A DNA stretch of 64,000 bases from Eledone cirrhosa (Eukaryota > Mollusca > Cephalopoda > Octopoda > Eledonidae): the NCBI GenBank assembly GCA_964016885.1, contig OZ024741.1, positions 410,721,464-410,785,463 on the forward strand, read 5' to 3'. This document shows, piece after piece, positions 1-12,739 of this stretch (its first letter is position 1; every line of letters begins with the position of its first letter). A program made the position numbers and the translations under genes. The notes under the pieces were generated by a model that saw only the letters and a program-made list of their open reading frames with translations, made no database searches and was not told the DNA's origin.

Positions 1-3000
1 TGTGAGAGTAGAGTGTATATACTATATCTGTGACAGTAGAGTGTATAGACTATATCTGAGACGGTAGAGTGTATATACTATATCTGTGTGACAGTAGGGT
101 GTATATACTATATCTGTGACAGTAGAGTGTATATACTATATCTGAGACAGTAGAGTGTATATACTATATCTGTGACAGTAGAGTGTATATACTATATCTG
201 TGACAGTAGAGTGTATATACTATATCTGTGACAGTAGAGTGTATATACTATATCTGTGACAGTAGAGTGTATATACTATATCTGTGACAGTAGAGTGTAT
301 ATACTATATCTGTGACAGTAGAGTGTATATACTATATATCTGTGACAGTAGAGTGTATATACTATATCTGTGACAGTAGAGTGTATATACTATATCTGTG
401 ACAGTAGAGTGTATATACTATATATCTGTGACAGTAGAGTGTATATACTATATCTGTGACAGTAGAGTGTATATACTATATCTGTGACAGTAGAGTGTAT
501 ATACTATATCTGTGAGACAGTAGAGTGTATATACTATATCTGTGACAGTAGAGTGTATATACTATATATCTGAGACAGTAGAGTGTATATGCTATATCTG
601 TGACAGTAGAGTGTATATACTATATCTGTGAGACAGTAGAGTGTATATACTATATCTGTGACAGTAGAGTATATATACTATATCTGTGAAGGTAGAGTGT
701 ATATACTATATATCTGTGACAGTAGAGTGTATATACTATATCTGTGACAGTAGAGTGTATATACTATATATCTGTGACAGTAGAGTGTATATACTATATA
801 TCTGTGACAGTAGAGTGTATATACTATATCTGTGACAGTAGAGTGTATATACTATATCTGTGAGACAGTAGAGTGTATATACTATATCTGTGACAGTAGA
901 GTGTATATACTATATCTGTGACAGTAGAGTGTATATACTATATATCTGTGACAGTAGAGTGTATACACTATATATCTGTGACAGTAGAGTGTATATACTA
1001 TATCTGTGACAGTAGAGTGTATATACTATATCTGTGACAGTAGAGTGTATATACTATATCTGTGACAGTAGAGTGTATATACTATATATCTGTGACAGTA
1101 GAGTGTATATACTATATCTGTGACAGTAGAGTGTATATACTATATCTGTGATAGTAGAGTGTATATACTATATATCTGTGACAGTAGAGTGTATATACTA
1201 TATATCTGTGACAGTAGAGTGTATATACTATATCTGTGACAGTAGAGTGTATATACTATATCTGTGACAGTAGAGTGTATATACGATATCTGTGACAGTA
1301 GAGTGTATATACTATATATCTGTGACAGTAGAGTGTATATACTATATCTGTGACAGTAGAGTGTATATACTATATATCTGAGACAGTAGAGTGTATATAC
1401 TATATATCTGAGACAGTAGAGTGTATATACTATATCTGTGACAGTAGAGTGTATATACTATATCTGTGACAGTAGAGTGTATATACTATATCTGTGAGAC
1501 AGTAGAGTCTATATACTATATCTGTGACAGTAGAGTGTATATACTATATCTGTGACAGTAGAGTGTATATACTATATATCTGTGACAGTAGAGTGTATAT
1601 ACTATATATCTGTGACAGTAGAGTGTATATACTATATATCTGAGACAGTAGAGTGTATATACTATATATCTGAGACAGTAGAGTGTATATACTATATCTG
1701 TGACAGTAGAGTGTATATACTATATATCTGAGACAGTAGAGTGTATATACTATATCTGTGACAGTAGAGTGTATATACTATATCTGTGACAGTAGAGTGT
1801 ATATACTATATCTGTGACAGTAGAGTGTATATACTATATCTGTGACAGTAGAGTGTATATACTATATATCTGAGACAGTAGAGTGTATATACTATATCTG
1901 TGAGAGTAGAGTGTATATACTATATCTGTGACAGTAGAGTGTATATACTATATATCTGTGACAGTAGAGTGTATATACTATATATCTGAGACAGTAGAGT
2001 GTATATACTATATATCTGTGACAGTAGAGTGTATATACTATATATCTGAGACAGTAGAGTGTATATACTATATCTGTGACAGTAGAGTGTATATACTATA
2101 TCTGTGACAGTAGAGTGTATATACTATATCTGTGACAGTAGAGTGTATATACTATATCTGTGACAGTAGAGTGTATATACTATATATCTGAGACATTAGA
2201 GTGTATATGCTATATCTGTGACAGTAGAGTGTATATACTATATCTGTGAGACGGTAGAGTGTATATACTATATCTGTGACAGTAGAGTATATATACTATA
2301 TCTGTGACAGTAGAGTGTATATACTATATATCTGAGACAGTAGAGTGTATATACTATATATCTGTGACAGTAGAGTGTATATACTATATCTGTGACAGTA
2401 GAGTGTATATACTATATCTGTGACAGTAGAGTGTATATACTATATATCTGAGACAGTAGAGTGTATATACTATATCTGTGACAGTAGAGTGTATATACTA
2501 TATATCTGAGACAGTAGAGTGTATATGCTATATCTGTGACAGTAGAGTGTATATACTATATCTGTGAGACAGTAGAGTGTATATACTATATCTGTGACAG
2601 TAGAGTATATATACTATATCTGTGAAGGTAGAGTGTATATACTATATATCTGTGACAGTAGAGTGTATATACTATATCTGTGACAGTAGAGTGTATATAC
2701 TATATATCTGTGACAGTAGAGTGTATATACTATATATCTTAGACAGTAGAGTGTATATACTATATCTGTGACAGTAGAGTGTATATACTATATCTGTGAG
2801 ACAGTAGAGTGTATATACTATATCTGTGACAGTAGAGTGTATATACTATATCTGTGACAGTAGAGTGTATATACTATATATCTGTGACAGTAGAGTGTAT
2901 ACACTATATATCTGTGACAGTAGAGTGTATATACTATATCTGTGACAGTAGAGTGTATATACTATATCTGTGACAGTAGAGTGTATATACTATATCTGTG

Positions 3001-6000
3001 ACAGTAGAGTGTATATACTATATATCTGTGACAGTAGAGTGTATATACTATATCTGTGACAGTAGAGTGTATATACTATATCTGTGATAGTAGAGTGTAT
3101 ATACTATATATCTGTGACAGTAGAGTGTATATACTATATATCTGTGACAGTAGAGTGTATATACTATATCTGTGACAGTAGAGTGTATATACTATATCTG
3201 TGACAGTAGAGTGTATATACTATATCTGTGACAGTAGAGTGTATATACTATATATCTGAGACATTAGAGTGTATATGCTATATCTGTGACAGTAGAGTGT
3301 ATATACTATATCTGTGAGACGGTAGAGTGTATATACTATATCTGTGACAGTAGAGTATATATACTATATCTGTGACAGTAGAGTGTATATACTATATATC
3401 TGAGACAGTAGAGTGTATATACTATATATCTGTGACAGTAGAGTGTATATACTATATCTGTGACAGTAGAGTGTATATACTATATCTGTGACAGTAGAGT
3501 GTATATACTATATATCTGAGACAGTAGAGTGTATATACTATATCTGTGACAGTAGAGTGTATATACTATATCTGTGACAGTAGAGTGTATATATTATATC
3601 TGTGACAGTAGAGTGTATATACTATATATCTGAGACAGTAGAGTGTATATACTATATCTGTGACAGTAGAGTGTATATACTATATCTGTGACAGTAGAGT
3701 GTATATACTATATCTGTGACAGTAGAGTGTATATACTATATATCTGAGACAGTAGAGTGTATATACTATATCTGTGACAGTTGAGTGTATATACTATATC
3801 TGTGACAGTAGAGTGTATATACTATATCTGTGACAGTAGAGTGTATATACTATATATCTGAGACAGTAGAGTGTATATACTATATATCTGAGACAGTAGA
3901 GTGTATATACTATATCTGTGACAGTAGAGTGTATATACTATATCTGTGACAGTAGAGTGTATATACTATATCTGTGAGACAGTAGAGTCTATATACTATA
4001 TCTGTGACAGTAGAGTGTATATACTATATCTGTGACAGTAGAGTGTATATACTATATATCTGTGACAGTAGAGTGTATATACTATATATCTGTGACAGTA
4101 GAGTGTATATACTATATATCTGAGACAGTAGAGTGTATATACTATATATCTGAGACAGTAGAGTGTATATACTATATCTGTGACAGTAGAGTGTATATAC
4201 TATATATCTGAGACAGTAGAGTGTATATACTATATCTGTGACAGTAGAGTGTATATACTATATCTGTGACAGTAGAGTGTATATACTATATCTGTGACAG
4301 TAGAGTGTATATACTATATCTGTGACAGTAGAGTGTATATACTATATATCTGAGACAGTAGAGTGTATATACTATATCTGTGAGAGTAGAGTGTATATAC
4401 TATATCTGTGACAGTAGAGTGTATAGACTATATCTGAGACGGTAGAGTGTATATACTATATCTGTGTGACAGTAGGGTGTATATACTATATCTGTGACAG
4501 TAGAGTGTATATACTATATCTGAGACAGTAGAGTGTATATACTATATCTGTGACAGTAGAGTGTATATACTATATCTGTGACAGTAGAGTGTATATACTA
4601 TATCTGTGACAGTAGAGTGTATATACTATATCTGTGACAGTAGAGTGTATATACTATATCTGTGACAGTAGAGTGTATATACTATATCTGTGACAGTAGA
4701 GTGTATATACTATATATCTGTGACAGTAGAGTGTATATACTATATCTGTGACAGTAGAGTGTATATACTATATCTGTGACAGTAGAGTGTATATACTATA
4801 TATCTGTGACAGTAGAGTGTATATACTATATCTGTGACAGTAGAGTGTATATACTATATCTGTGACAGTAGAGTGTATATACTATATCTGTGAGACAGTA
4901 GAGTGTATATACTATATCTGTGACAGTAGAGTGTATATACTATATATCTGAGACAGTAGAGTGTATATGCTATATCTGTGACAGTAGAGTGTATATACTA
5001 TATCTGTGAGACAGTAGAGTGTATATACTATATCTGTGACAGTAGAGTATATATACTATATCTGTGAAGGTAGAGTGTATATACTATATATCTGTGACAG
5101 TAGAGTGTATATACTATATCTGTGACAGTAGAGTGTATATACTATATATCTGTGACAGTAGAGTGTATATACTATATATCTGTGACAGTAGAGTGTATAT
5201 ACTATATCTGTGACAGTAGAGTGTATATACTATATCTGTGAGACAGTAGAGTGTATATACTATATCTGTGACAGTAGAGTGTATATACTATATCTGTGAC
5301 AGTAGAGTGTATATACTATATATCTGTGACAGTAGAGTGTATACACTATATATCTGTGACAGTAGAGTGTATATACTATATCTGTGACAGTAGAGTGTAT
5401 ATACTATATCTGTGACAGTAGAGTGTATATACTATATCTGTGACAGTAGAGTGTATATACTATATATCTGTGACAGTAGAGTGTATATACTATATCTGTG
5501 ACAGTAGAGTGTATATACTATATCTGTGATAGTAGAGTGTATATACTATATATCTGTGACAGTAGAGTGTATATACTATATATCTGTGACAGTAGAGTGT
5601 ATATACTATATCTGTGACAGTAGAGTGTATATACTATATCTGTGACAGTAGAGTGTATATACGATATCTGTGACAGTAGAGTGTATATACTATATATCTG
5701 TGACAGTAGAGTGTATATACTATATCTGTGACAGTAGAGTGTATATACTATATATCTGAGACAGTAGAGTGTATATACTATATATCTGAGACAGTAGAGT
5801 GTATATACTATATCTGTGACAGTAGAGTGTATATACTATATCTGTGACAGTAGAGTGTATATACTATATCTGTGAGACAGTAGAGTCTATATACTATATC
5901 TGTGACAGTAGAGTGTATATACTATATCTGTGACAGTAGAGTGTATATACTATATATCTGTGACAGTAGAGTGTATATACTATATATCTGTGACAGTAGA

Positions 6001-8358
6001 GTGTATATACTATATATCTGAGACAGTAGAGTGTATATACTATATATCTGAGACAGTAGAGTGTATATACTATATCTGTGACAGTAGAGTGTATATACTA
6101 TATATCTGAGACAGTAGAGTGTATATACTATATCTGTGACAGTAGAGTGTATATACTATATCTGTGACAGTAGAGTGTATATACTATATCTGTGACAGTA
6201 GAGTGTATATACTATATCTGTGACAGTAGAGTGTATATACTATATATCTGAGACAGTAGAGTGTATATACTATATCTGTGAGAGTAGAGTGTATATACTA
6301 TATCTGTGACAGTAGAGTGTATATACTATATATCTGTGACAGTAGAGTGTATATACTATATATCTGAGACAGTAGAGTGTATATACTATATATCTGTGAC
6401 AGTAGAGTGTATATACTATATATCTGAGACAGTAGAGTGTATATACTATATCTGTGACAGTAGAGTGTATATACTATATATCTGTGACAGTAGAGTGTAT
6501 ATACTATATCTGTGACAGTAGAGTGTATATACTATATATCTGTGACAGTAGAGTGTATATACTATATCTGTGACAGTAGAGTGTATATACTATATCTGTG
6601 ACAGTAGAGTGTATAGACTATATCTGAGACGGTAGAGTGTATATACTATATCTGTGTGACAGTAGGGTGTATATACTATATCTGTGACAGTAGAGTGTAT
6701 ATACTATATCTGAGACAGTAGAGTGTATATACTATATCTGTGACAGTAGAGTGTATATACTATATCTGTGACAGTAGAGTGTATATACTATATCTGTGAC
6801 AGTAGAGTGTATATACTATATCTGTGACAGTAGAGTGTATATACTATATCTGTGACAGTAGAGTGTATATACTATATCTGTGACAGTAGAGTGTATATAC
6901 TATATATCTGTGACAGTAGAGTGTATATACTATATCTGTGACAGTAGAGTGTATATACTATATCTGTGACAGTAGAGTGTATATACTATATATCTGTGAC
7001 AGTAGAGTGTATATACTATATCTGTGACAGTAGAGTGTATATACTATATCTGTGACAGTAGAGTGTATATACTATATCTGTGAGACAGTAGAGTGTATAT
7101 ACTATATCTGTGACAGTAGAGTGTATATACTATATATCTGAGACAGTAGAGTGTATATGCTATATCTGTGACAGTAGAGTGTATATACTATATCTGTGAG
7201 ACAGTAGAGTGTATATACTATATCTGTGACAGTAGAGTATATATACTATATCTGTGAAGGTAGAGTGTATATACTATATATCTGTGACAGTAGAGTGTAT
7301 ATACTATATCTGTGACAGTAGAGTGTATATACTATATATCTGTGACAGTAGAGTGTATATACTATATATCTTAGACAGTAGAGTGTATATACTATATCTG
7401 TGACAGTAGAGTGTATATACTATATCTGTGAGACAGTAGAGTGTATATACTATATCTGTGACAGTAGAGTGTATATACTATATCTGTGACAGTAGAGTGT
7501 ATATACTATATATCTGTGACAGTAGAGTGTATACACTATATATCTGTGACAGTAGAGTGTATATACTATATCTGTGACAGTAGAGTGTATATACTATATC
7601 TGTGACAGTAGAGTGTATATACTATATCTGTGACAGTAGAGTGTATATACTATATATCTGTGACAGTAGAGTGTATATACTATATCTGTGACAGTAGAGT
7701 GTATATACTATATCTGTGATAGTAGAGTGTATATACTATATATCTGTGACAGTAGAGTGTATATACTATATATCTGTGACAGTAGAGTGTATATACTATA
7801 TCTGTGACAGTAGAGTGTATATACTATATCTGTGACAGTAGAGTGTATATACGATATCTGTGACAGTAGAGTGTATATACTATATATCTGTGACAGTAGA
7901 GTGTATATACTATATCTGTGACAGTAGAGTGTATATACTATATCTGTGATAGTAGAGTGTATATACTATATATCTGTGACAGTAGAGTGTATATACTATA
8001 TATCTGTGACAGTAGAGTGTATATACTATATCTGTGACAGTAGAGTGTATATACTATATCTGTGACAGTAGAGTGTATATACGATATCTGTGACAGTAGA
8101 GTGTATATACTATATATCTGTGACAGTAGAGTGTATATACTATATCTGTGACAGTAGAGTGTATATACTATATATCTGTGACAGTAGAGTGTATATACTA
8201 TATATCTGTGACAGTAGAGTGTATATACTATATATCTGTGACAGTAGAGTGTATATACTATATATCTGTGAGTCAGTAGAGTGTATATACTATATATCTG
8301 TGACAGTAGAGTGTATATACTATATATCTGTGACAGTAGAGTGTATATACTATATATA
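1..8358. repeat. Satellite array A, 28-30 bp monomer
   Basis: About 290 head-to-tail copies of a 28-bp monomer containing CAGTAGAGTGTATATACTAT, with 30-bp variants made by an extra TA (TATATATC) or GA (TGTGAGACAG). The array runs off the left edge. Rare variants act as markers: GTATAGAC at 43, 4421 and 6611, and ACGATATC at 1283, 5661, 7851 and 8091. Positions 1 to about 2098 recur 4378 bp later at near identity, and part recurs again 2190 bp after that. Open frames across it are by-products of the repeat. It lies in intron 6 of LHPP if the last exon is further left. Confidence 0.97.
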
Positions 8359-8384
8359 CAAGGTGAAGGTGTTATTTTTAGACT

Positions 8385-8808
8385 CATCATCATCGTTTAA
8401 CGTCCGTGTTCCATGCTTGCATGGGTTTGGACGGGAGTTTTCCCACTTGAGGCAAGAGTGGTTGTCTTGCTCGCATAGGACTGTCTGGCGGGTTTTCTAC
8501 AGTTGGATGCCCTTCCTAACACCAACCACATTTACAGTGTGGGGCTGGGAGGTTTTTACCGTGTTGCCTACACGGCCACATTACAGCATGGACTGTGTTT
8601 TTTTTGTCGTGACACCTACACAATCTCATTTGTTTCGGCCTGGATTTTGTGGCTCCAACATAACTTTACATTGAAAGGGGCGGTGTGGATGGGGTGGGGG
8701 TGGTGGGATGGGGGTGTATTTTGTTAGAGATGCCTACTGACTGTAGTAGGTTTTACTTTGTATTTAGGTAACGCGGGTCTTCTCTGTTACTGAGTACCGC
8801 CAAATGTC
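8385..8808 (-). other. 3' untranslated tail of the RTE LINE, shared with short elements
   Basis: Read on the minus strand it contains a CA-rich run, then GGTTGGTGTTAGGAAGGGCA, CATCCAACTGTAGAAA, GCATGGAACACGGACGTTAAA and the GAT tail. The same order of blocks occurs without a LINE body at 12770-13005 and 57168-57453, on the plus strand. Confidence 0.75.
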
Positions 8809-11800
8809 TCAGTCCAGTGACATTGTCTTGGAGAGGTGTAAGTGTGTGAGGTCGGAATTTATCAGCTCGTCCCAGGTTTTTCTGGGTCTGCTTACTCCGT
8901 GGCTACCATCTATCTTTATTGCCCTGCACTTTGTTATACAGCTGTCGTCTTTCATGCGCATCACGTGACCATACCAACGTAGCCTTCTCTCGAGTAAACA
9001 ACATCTGATCCCTCTTATTTCTAATTTTTTCCTTAGTTCGTTTATGCTTTGCCGTTCGCGTATATTACTATTACACATCCAGCGGAGCATGCAAGCTTCG
9101 TTCCTCTCTAGTCTGCGTATATCCTCTGCACACAATGCCCAGGTCTCACTGCCATGCAACATTGCTGTTCGTATGCAGGCATCATACAACCTGCCTTTCA
9201 CTTTTAGGGAGAACCCTTTAGCGGCTAATAGTGGTATAAGCTCTCTGAACTTTTTCCATCCAGTTCTGACTCTAGCTACTGTACTTTCGGAGCACCCTCC
9301 CCCACTGCTGATTTTGTCACCCAGGTAACGGAAGCTGTCCACTATTTCTATAGAACCCTCTGCGCAGTTGAAAGAGCTAGTATTTTGTGGGCACTTGCTG
9401 CTACTTATTGCACCAGAGCACCGGCCACATGTAAAATCTGTGTTCTTAGTTAGCTTACCTGTGATCCCACTACATCTTTTATGCACCCATACTTTGCATT
9501 TGGGACATAAAATGGAGTTTCTACCTACGCCTTTCCTACACACTGAGCATGGCCATTTCCCGGAAGGGACCGGCGCCTTATTTTCTTTCCTACAAACTAG
9601 AACTTTAGTCTTAGCCATGTTAATTTTAAGGCCTTTTGATTCTAGGCCGTGCTTCCATGTTTGGAATTTCTTCTCTAGCTCGGCCATTGATTCAGCTATG
9701 AGCGTTAGGTCATCTGCGTATAGGAGTTCCCATGGGCAGCCGGTCTTGAACTCCTCTGTTATAGCCTGAAGAGCAATAATGAATAGTAGGGGGCTAAGAA
9801 CAGAGCCCTGATGGACACCAACTTTTACGCTAAACTCTTCACTATATTCGTTGTTAATTCTAACCTTGCTCACTGTTTCTTTATACATGGCTTGTATAGC
9901 TCTCACAAGCCATTCGTCAACACCTAGTTTTCTAAGAGCCCACCAGATAATGGAACGGGGGACTCTGTCGAAGGCTTTCTCCAAGTCGACAAAGGCTAAG
10001 TATAGGGGTTTACTTTTAGCTAGGTACTTCTCCTGTAGTTGTCGTACAATGAAAAGAGCGTCTGTGGTACTTTTGCCTGACACAAACCCGAACTGCATTT
10101 CATCTAGATCGATTCTCTCTCTGATTAGTTGCACTATTACTTTTTCCGTGACCTTCATGACCTGGTCGATTAATTTAATCCCTCTATAGTTACTCCTATC
10201 TAGGGCGTCTCCTTTACCCTTGTAACAGTTAATGATGATGCTGCTACGCCAGTCCTTCGGAACAACCCCATTCTGTATGACTTGGTTTACTATCCGGGTG
10301 ACCATGGTGTGTCCCACCGTTCCAGAGGCCTTCAGCATCTCAGCGACTATTTCCGAAGGCCCAGCCGCCTTAACCGTCTTCATATCTTTGATCGCCTTAC
10401 TTATTATACTACCTTCAACTAACACTGCTGGTCCCTCTATTGGATCGATCTGGGGGAGACTATCCTTCTCCCATTTATTCTCCTCATTTAGTAGCCTCTC
10501 GTAGTGACACTTCCAAGCGACCTTCTTATCAGCGTCAGTGATGGCGAGTACGCCATCATCATTTAGTACACACTTCTCCCCAACAATATCACGGTTTTCC
10601 TTGACACATTGCCTAGCAATCCTGAACACCTCACGTTTTTGGTCCTCGCGTTGTAGAACATGCTTGAACTTTCTTTCCTCTGCTTCCCTTCTTGCAAAGT
10701 ACACTTGTCTCCTAGCTTCCCTCCTGGCCACTTGATAGTCTTCTCTACTTCCCCCATCCCGCCATATTTTCCAAGCCTGCTTTTTGGCCTTAATCGACTC
10801 CTCCACCTTACTGTTCCACCACCATGTTACTCTCCTCCTGCCTATAGGCCTGCTCCGGCCACAGACTTCGTCTGCCGCCATCAGCAGGTTTGCTTTCAGG
10901 AATTCCCACTGTCCCTCTATATTGTCCGACTCTAAATGCTCTTCCTTACTGTCGAAAGCGTCAAGTAATATGCTTTGAAATTTATTTCTGGCTGTGGGGT
11001 CCTTTAGCTTCCATATTTTTCTCCTGAGGATAGTCCTCTTCTGCTGTCGAGTACGTCTCGTCCTGACTATGAGGTCGCTAATTATCAGTCTATGTTGGGA
11101 GGTGCATTCTTCATGGGGGAGGGATTTAGTGTTTACAACAGTCACTCTGTCACGTCTTCTGGTAAGGATATAATCTACCTAGCTGGTATGTTCCCCTGAT
11201 CTGTAGGTGATCAAGTGATTGTCTCGTTTTTTGAAGTTAGTGTTACAGATTGTTAGGTTATTTGCGTCACAGAATTCCAGGATTCTGGAGCCTTCCTCAT
11301 TTCTAGTACCAAACCCATAGCCTCCATGGATTTCATCATAGCCGTCACAATGTTGTCCAACGTGACCATTTAGGTCGCCAGCAATAATTATATAGTCACT
11401 GTCGGTTATTTGGGAGGTAGTGAGCATCAGTGTCTCATAGAAAGTGTCTTTTATAGTGCTAGGCAGTCCGGATTGGGGCACGTACGCAGATATTATCGTC
11501 ACAGTAGTTCTATTTAGAACAAGTCTTATTTTAATTATTCTGTCGTTTACTCTATTTACATCTATTATCTTATCCACCCATTTTTCTGCTAACATGATTC
11601 CTACCCCACCCAGCCCATTGTCATTTCCCACCCAGAAAAGCTTATAGCATCGGTTTTTTTTTACCCACAATGAATCTAGCAGACCCGCCCTCCACCTGGT
11701 CTCTTGGATGCAGCAGACATCAACCTCCTTACGTTCAAGCATTTCTACAACCTCGTTTGAGCGGCCTTTTAAGGTCCCTACATTCATGGTACCAACTCTG

Positions 11801-11934
11801 AAGTTTTGGATTGCGTTTGGTGGGTGGGGTGCAGGGAGGGGTGTGGTTGATGGGGTTGGGGTTATGTTGGCCATCCGTGGCCGCAACAAAGAGGGTGGGG
11901 CTTTGCCCTTTCGTCCGGCAGCAAGCGACCTCAA
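8809..11934 (-). pseudogene. RTE LINE ORF2 (endonuclease-RT) with one in-frame stop
   Basis: One frame of 1042 codons broken only by a TAG at 11179-11181. The N-terminal APE endonuclease shows MNVGTLKG, the metal-binding E in CCIQETRW, ISAYVPQSG, IAGDLNGHVG, and QHR with the likely catalytic His just after the TAG. The reverse transcriptase shows FVDLEKAFDRVPR, GVHQGSVLSPLLF and LLYADDLTLIAE, so its catalytic Asp residues are kept. After the RT palm comes a Cys-rich stretch at about 9420-9550 (CxxC-x8-CxxC-x4-H-x2-C and later CxxC), a zinc-ribbon or PHD-like fold. The TAG lies where a Gln codon (CAG) would be one base away, so the copy is recently inactivated or the stop is read through. Confidence 0.88.
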
Positions 11935-11985
11935 TATGTGGGGCGGATGAAAAGTTCATAGGCTGACCAAGATACTCTCATGGAA

Positions 11986-12044
11986 TGTCCAAATGAGGTT
12001 TAAATAAACAATGCAGATAATAATGAGAAAAGATGAAATTAATG
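11986..12044. other. Short AT-rich spacer
   Basis: Intron sequence between the RTE element and the 40-bp array. Nothing recognisable. Confidence 0.5.
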
Positions 12045-12532
12045 CATGTAAGATTTCACAGCTCTAGCATCACTCCTTCATAGTTCACCTAGATATCACA
12101 ACTCTAGCATCACTCCTTCATAGTCTGCTTAGATTTCACAGCTCTAGCATCACTCCTTCATAGTCCGCCTAGATTTCACAGCTCTAGCATCACTCCTTCA
12201 TAGTCCGCCTAGATTTCACAGCTCTAGCATCACTCCTTCATAGTCTGCTTAGATTTCACAGCTCTAGCATCACTCCTTCATAGTCTATCTAGATTTCACA
12301 GCTCTAGCATCATTCCTTCATAATCTGCCTAGATTTCACAGCTCCAGCATCACTCCTTCATAGTCTGCTTAGTTTTCACAGCTCTAGCATCACTCCTTCC
12401 TAGTTCACCTAGATTTCACAGCTCTAGCATCACTCCTTCATAGTCCGCCTAGATTTCACAGCTCTAGCATCATTCCTTCATAATCTGCCTAGATTTCACA
12501 GCTCCAGCATCACTCCTTCATAGTCCGCCTAA
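12045..12532. repeat. 40-bp tandem array, about 12 copies
   Basis: Monomer includes TTTCACAGCTCTAGCATCAC followed by TCCTTCATAGTCCGCCTAGA, 40 bp in all. Copies differ at TCTGCTT / TCCGCCT / TTCACCT and at AGCTCCAGC. It ends about 115 bp from LHPP exon 6, in intron 6. Confidence 0.95.
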
Positions 12533-12647
12533 GAACTTTTCAGCTGACCCTCAATATACCTAGAATCAGGTCTAACATCAAAGATAGAATAGAAGGGTTG
12601 AAGTTTGATCAGAACATTTCCAATGACAAAAGCAGTGAAGTATTTAC

Positions 12648-12739
12648 CTGTATTTTCCAGTGCACACCTGAACTCCCCTTAAACCAGCAGCCTGAGCTCC
12701 ACCAATATCATTGACAATATCATCTCCTATCATCACAAC
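12648..12739 (-). CDS. LHPP: LHPP exon 6 (residues 214-244, motif IV)
   Basis: A 92-bp exon between acceptor TTTGTGTTTAG and donor CAG|GTAAAT. It encodes VVMIGDDIVNDIGGAQAAGL and ends VCTGKY plus two bases of an Arg or Ser codon. D219, D220 and D224 form HAD motif IV, which binds magnesium. It stands alone: 33.9 kb of intron lie upstream and more than 12.6 kb lie downstream without the final exon. Confidence 0.93.

Larger units (their letters stand above)
8385..11985 (-). mobile_element. RTE-type LINE, nearly full length
   Basis: A single minus-strand non-LTR retrotransposon: a long ORF (endonuclease then reverse transcriptase) followed by about 420 bp of 3' sequence ending in GACGTTAAACGATGATGATG. 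Ending in a short GAT repeat rather than poly(A) is usual for RTE elements. The exact 5' end is not clear and is placed about 50 bp beyond the start of the ORF. It sits between satellite A and a 40-bp tandem array. No target-site duplication was recognised. Confidence 0.85.

Noticed and set aside
1..8358. CRISPR-like array of short regular repeats
   Set aside because: Units are head-to-tail with no unique spacers, no cas genes, and the setting is a metazoan intron. It is a plain satellite.
8090..8727. Open frames running out of satellite A into the RTE tail
   Set aside because: They cross from satellite into the antisense of a LINE 3' tail; no coding evidence.
12045..12532. Antisense exon for the LHPP C-terminus
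   Set aside because: No minus-strand frame here or in 8385-12647 resembles the expected LHPP tail; the 40-bp repeats have no coding signal.
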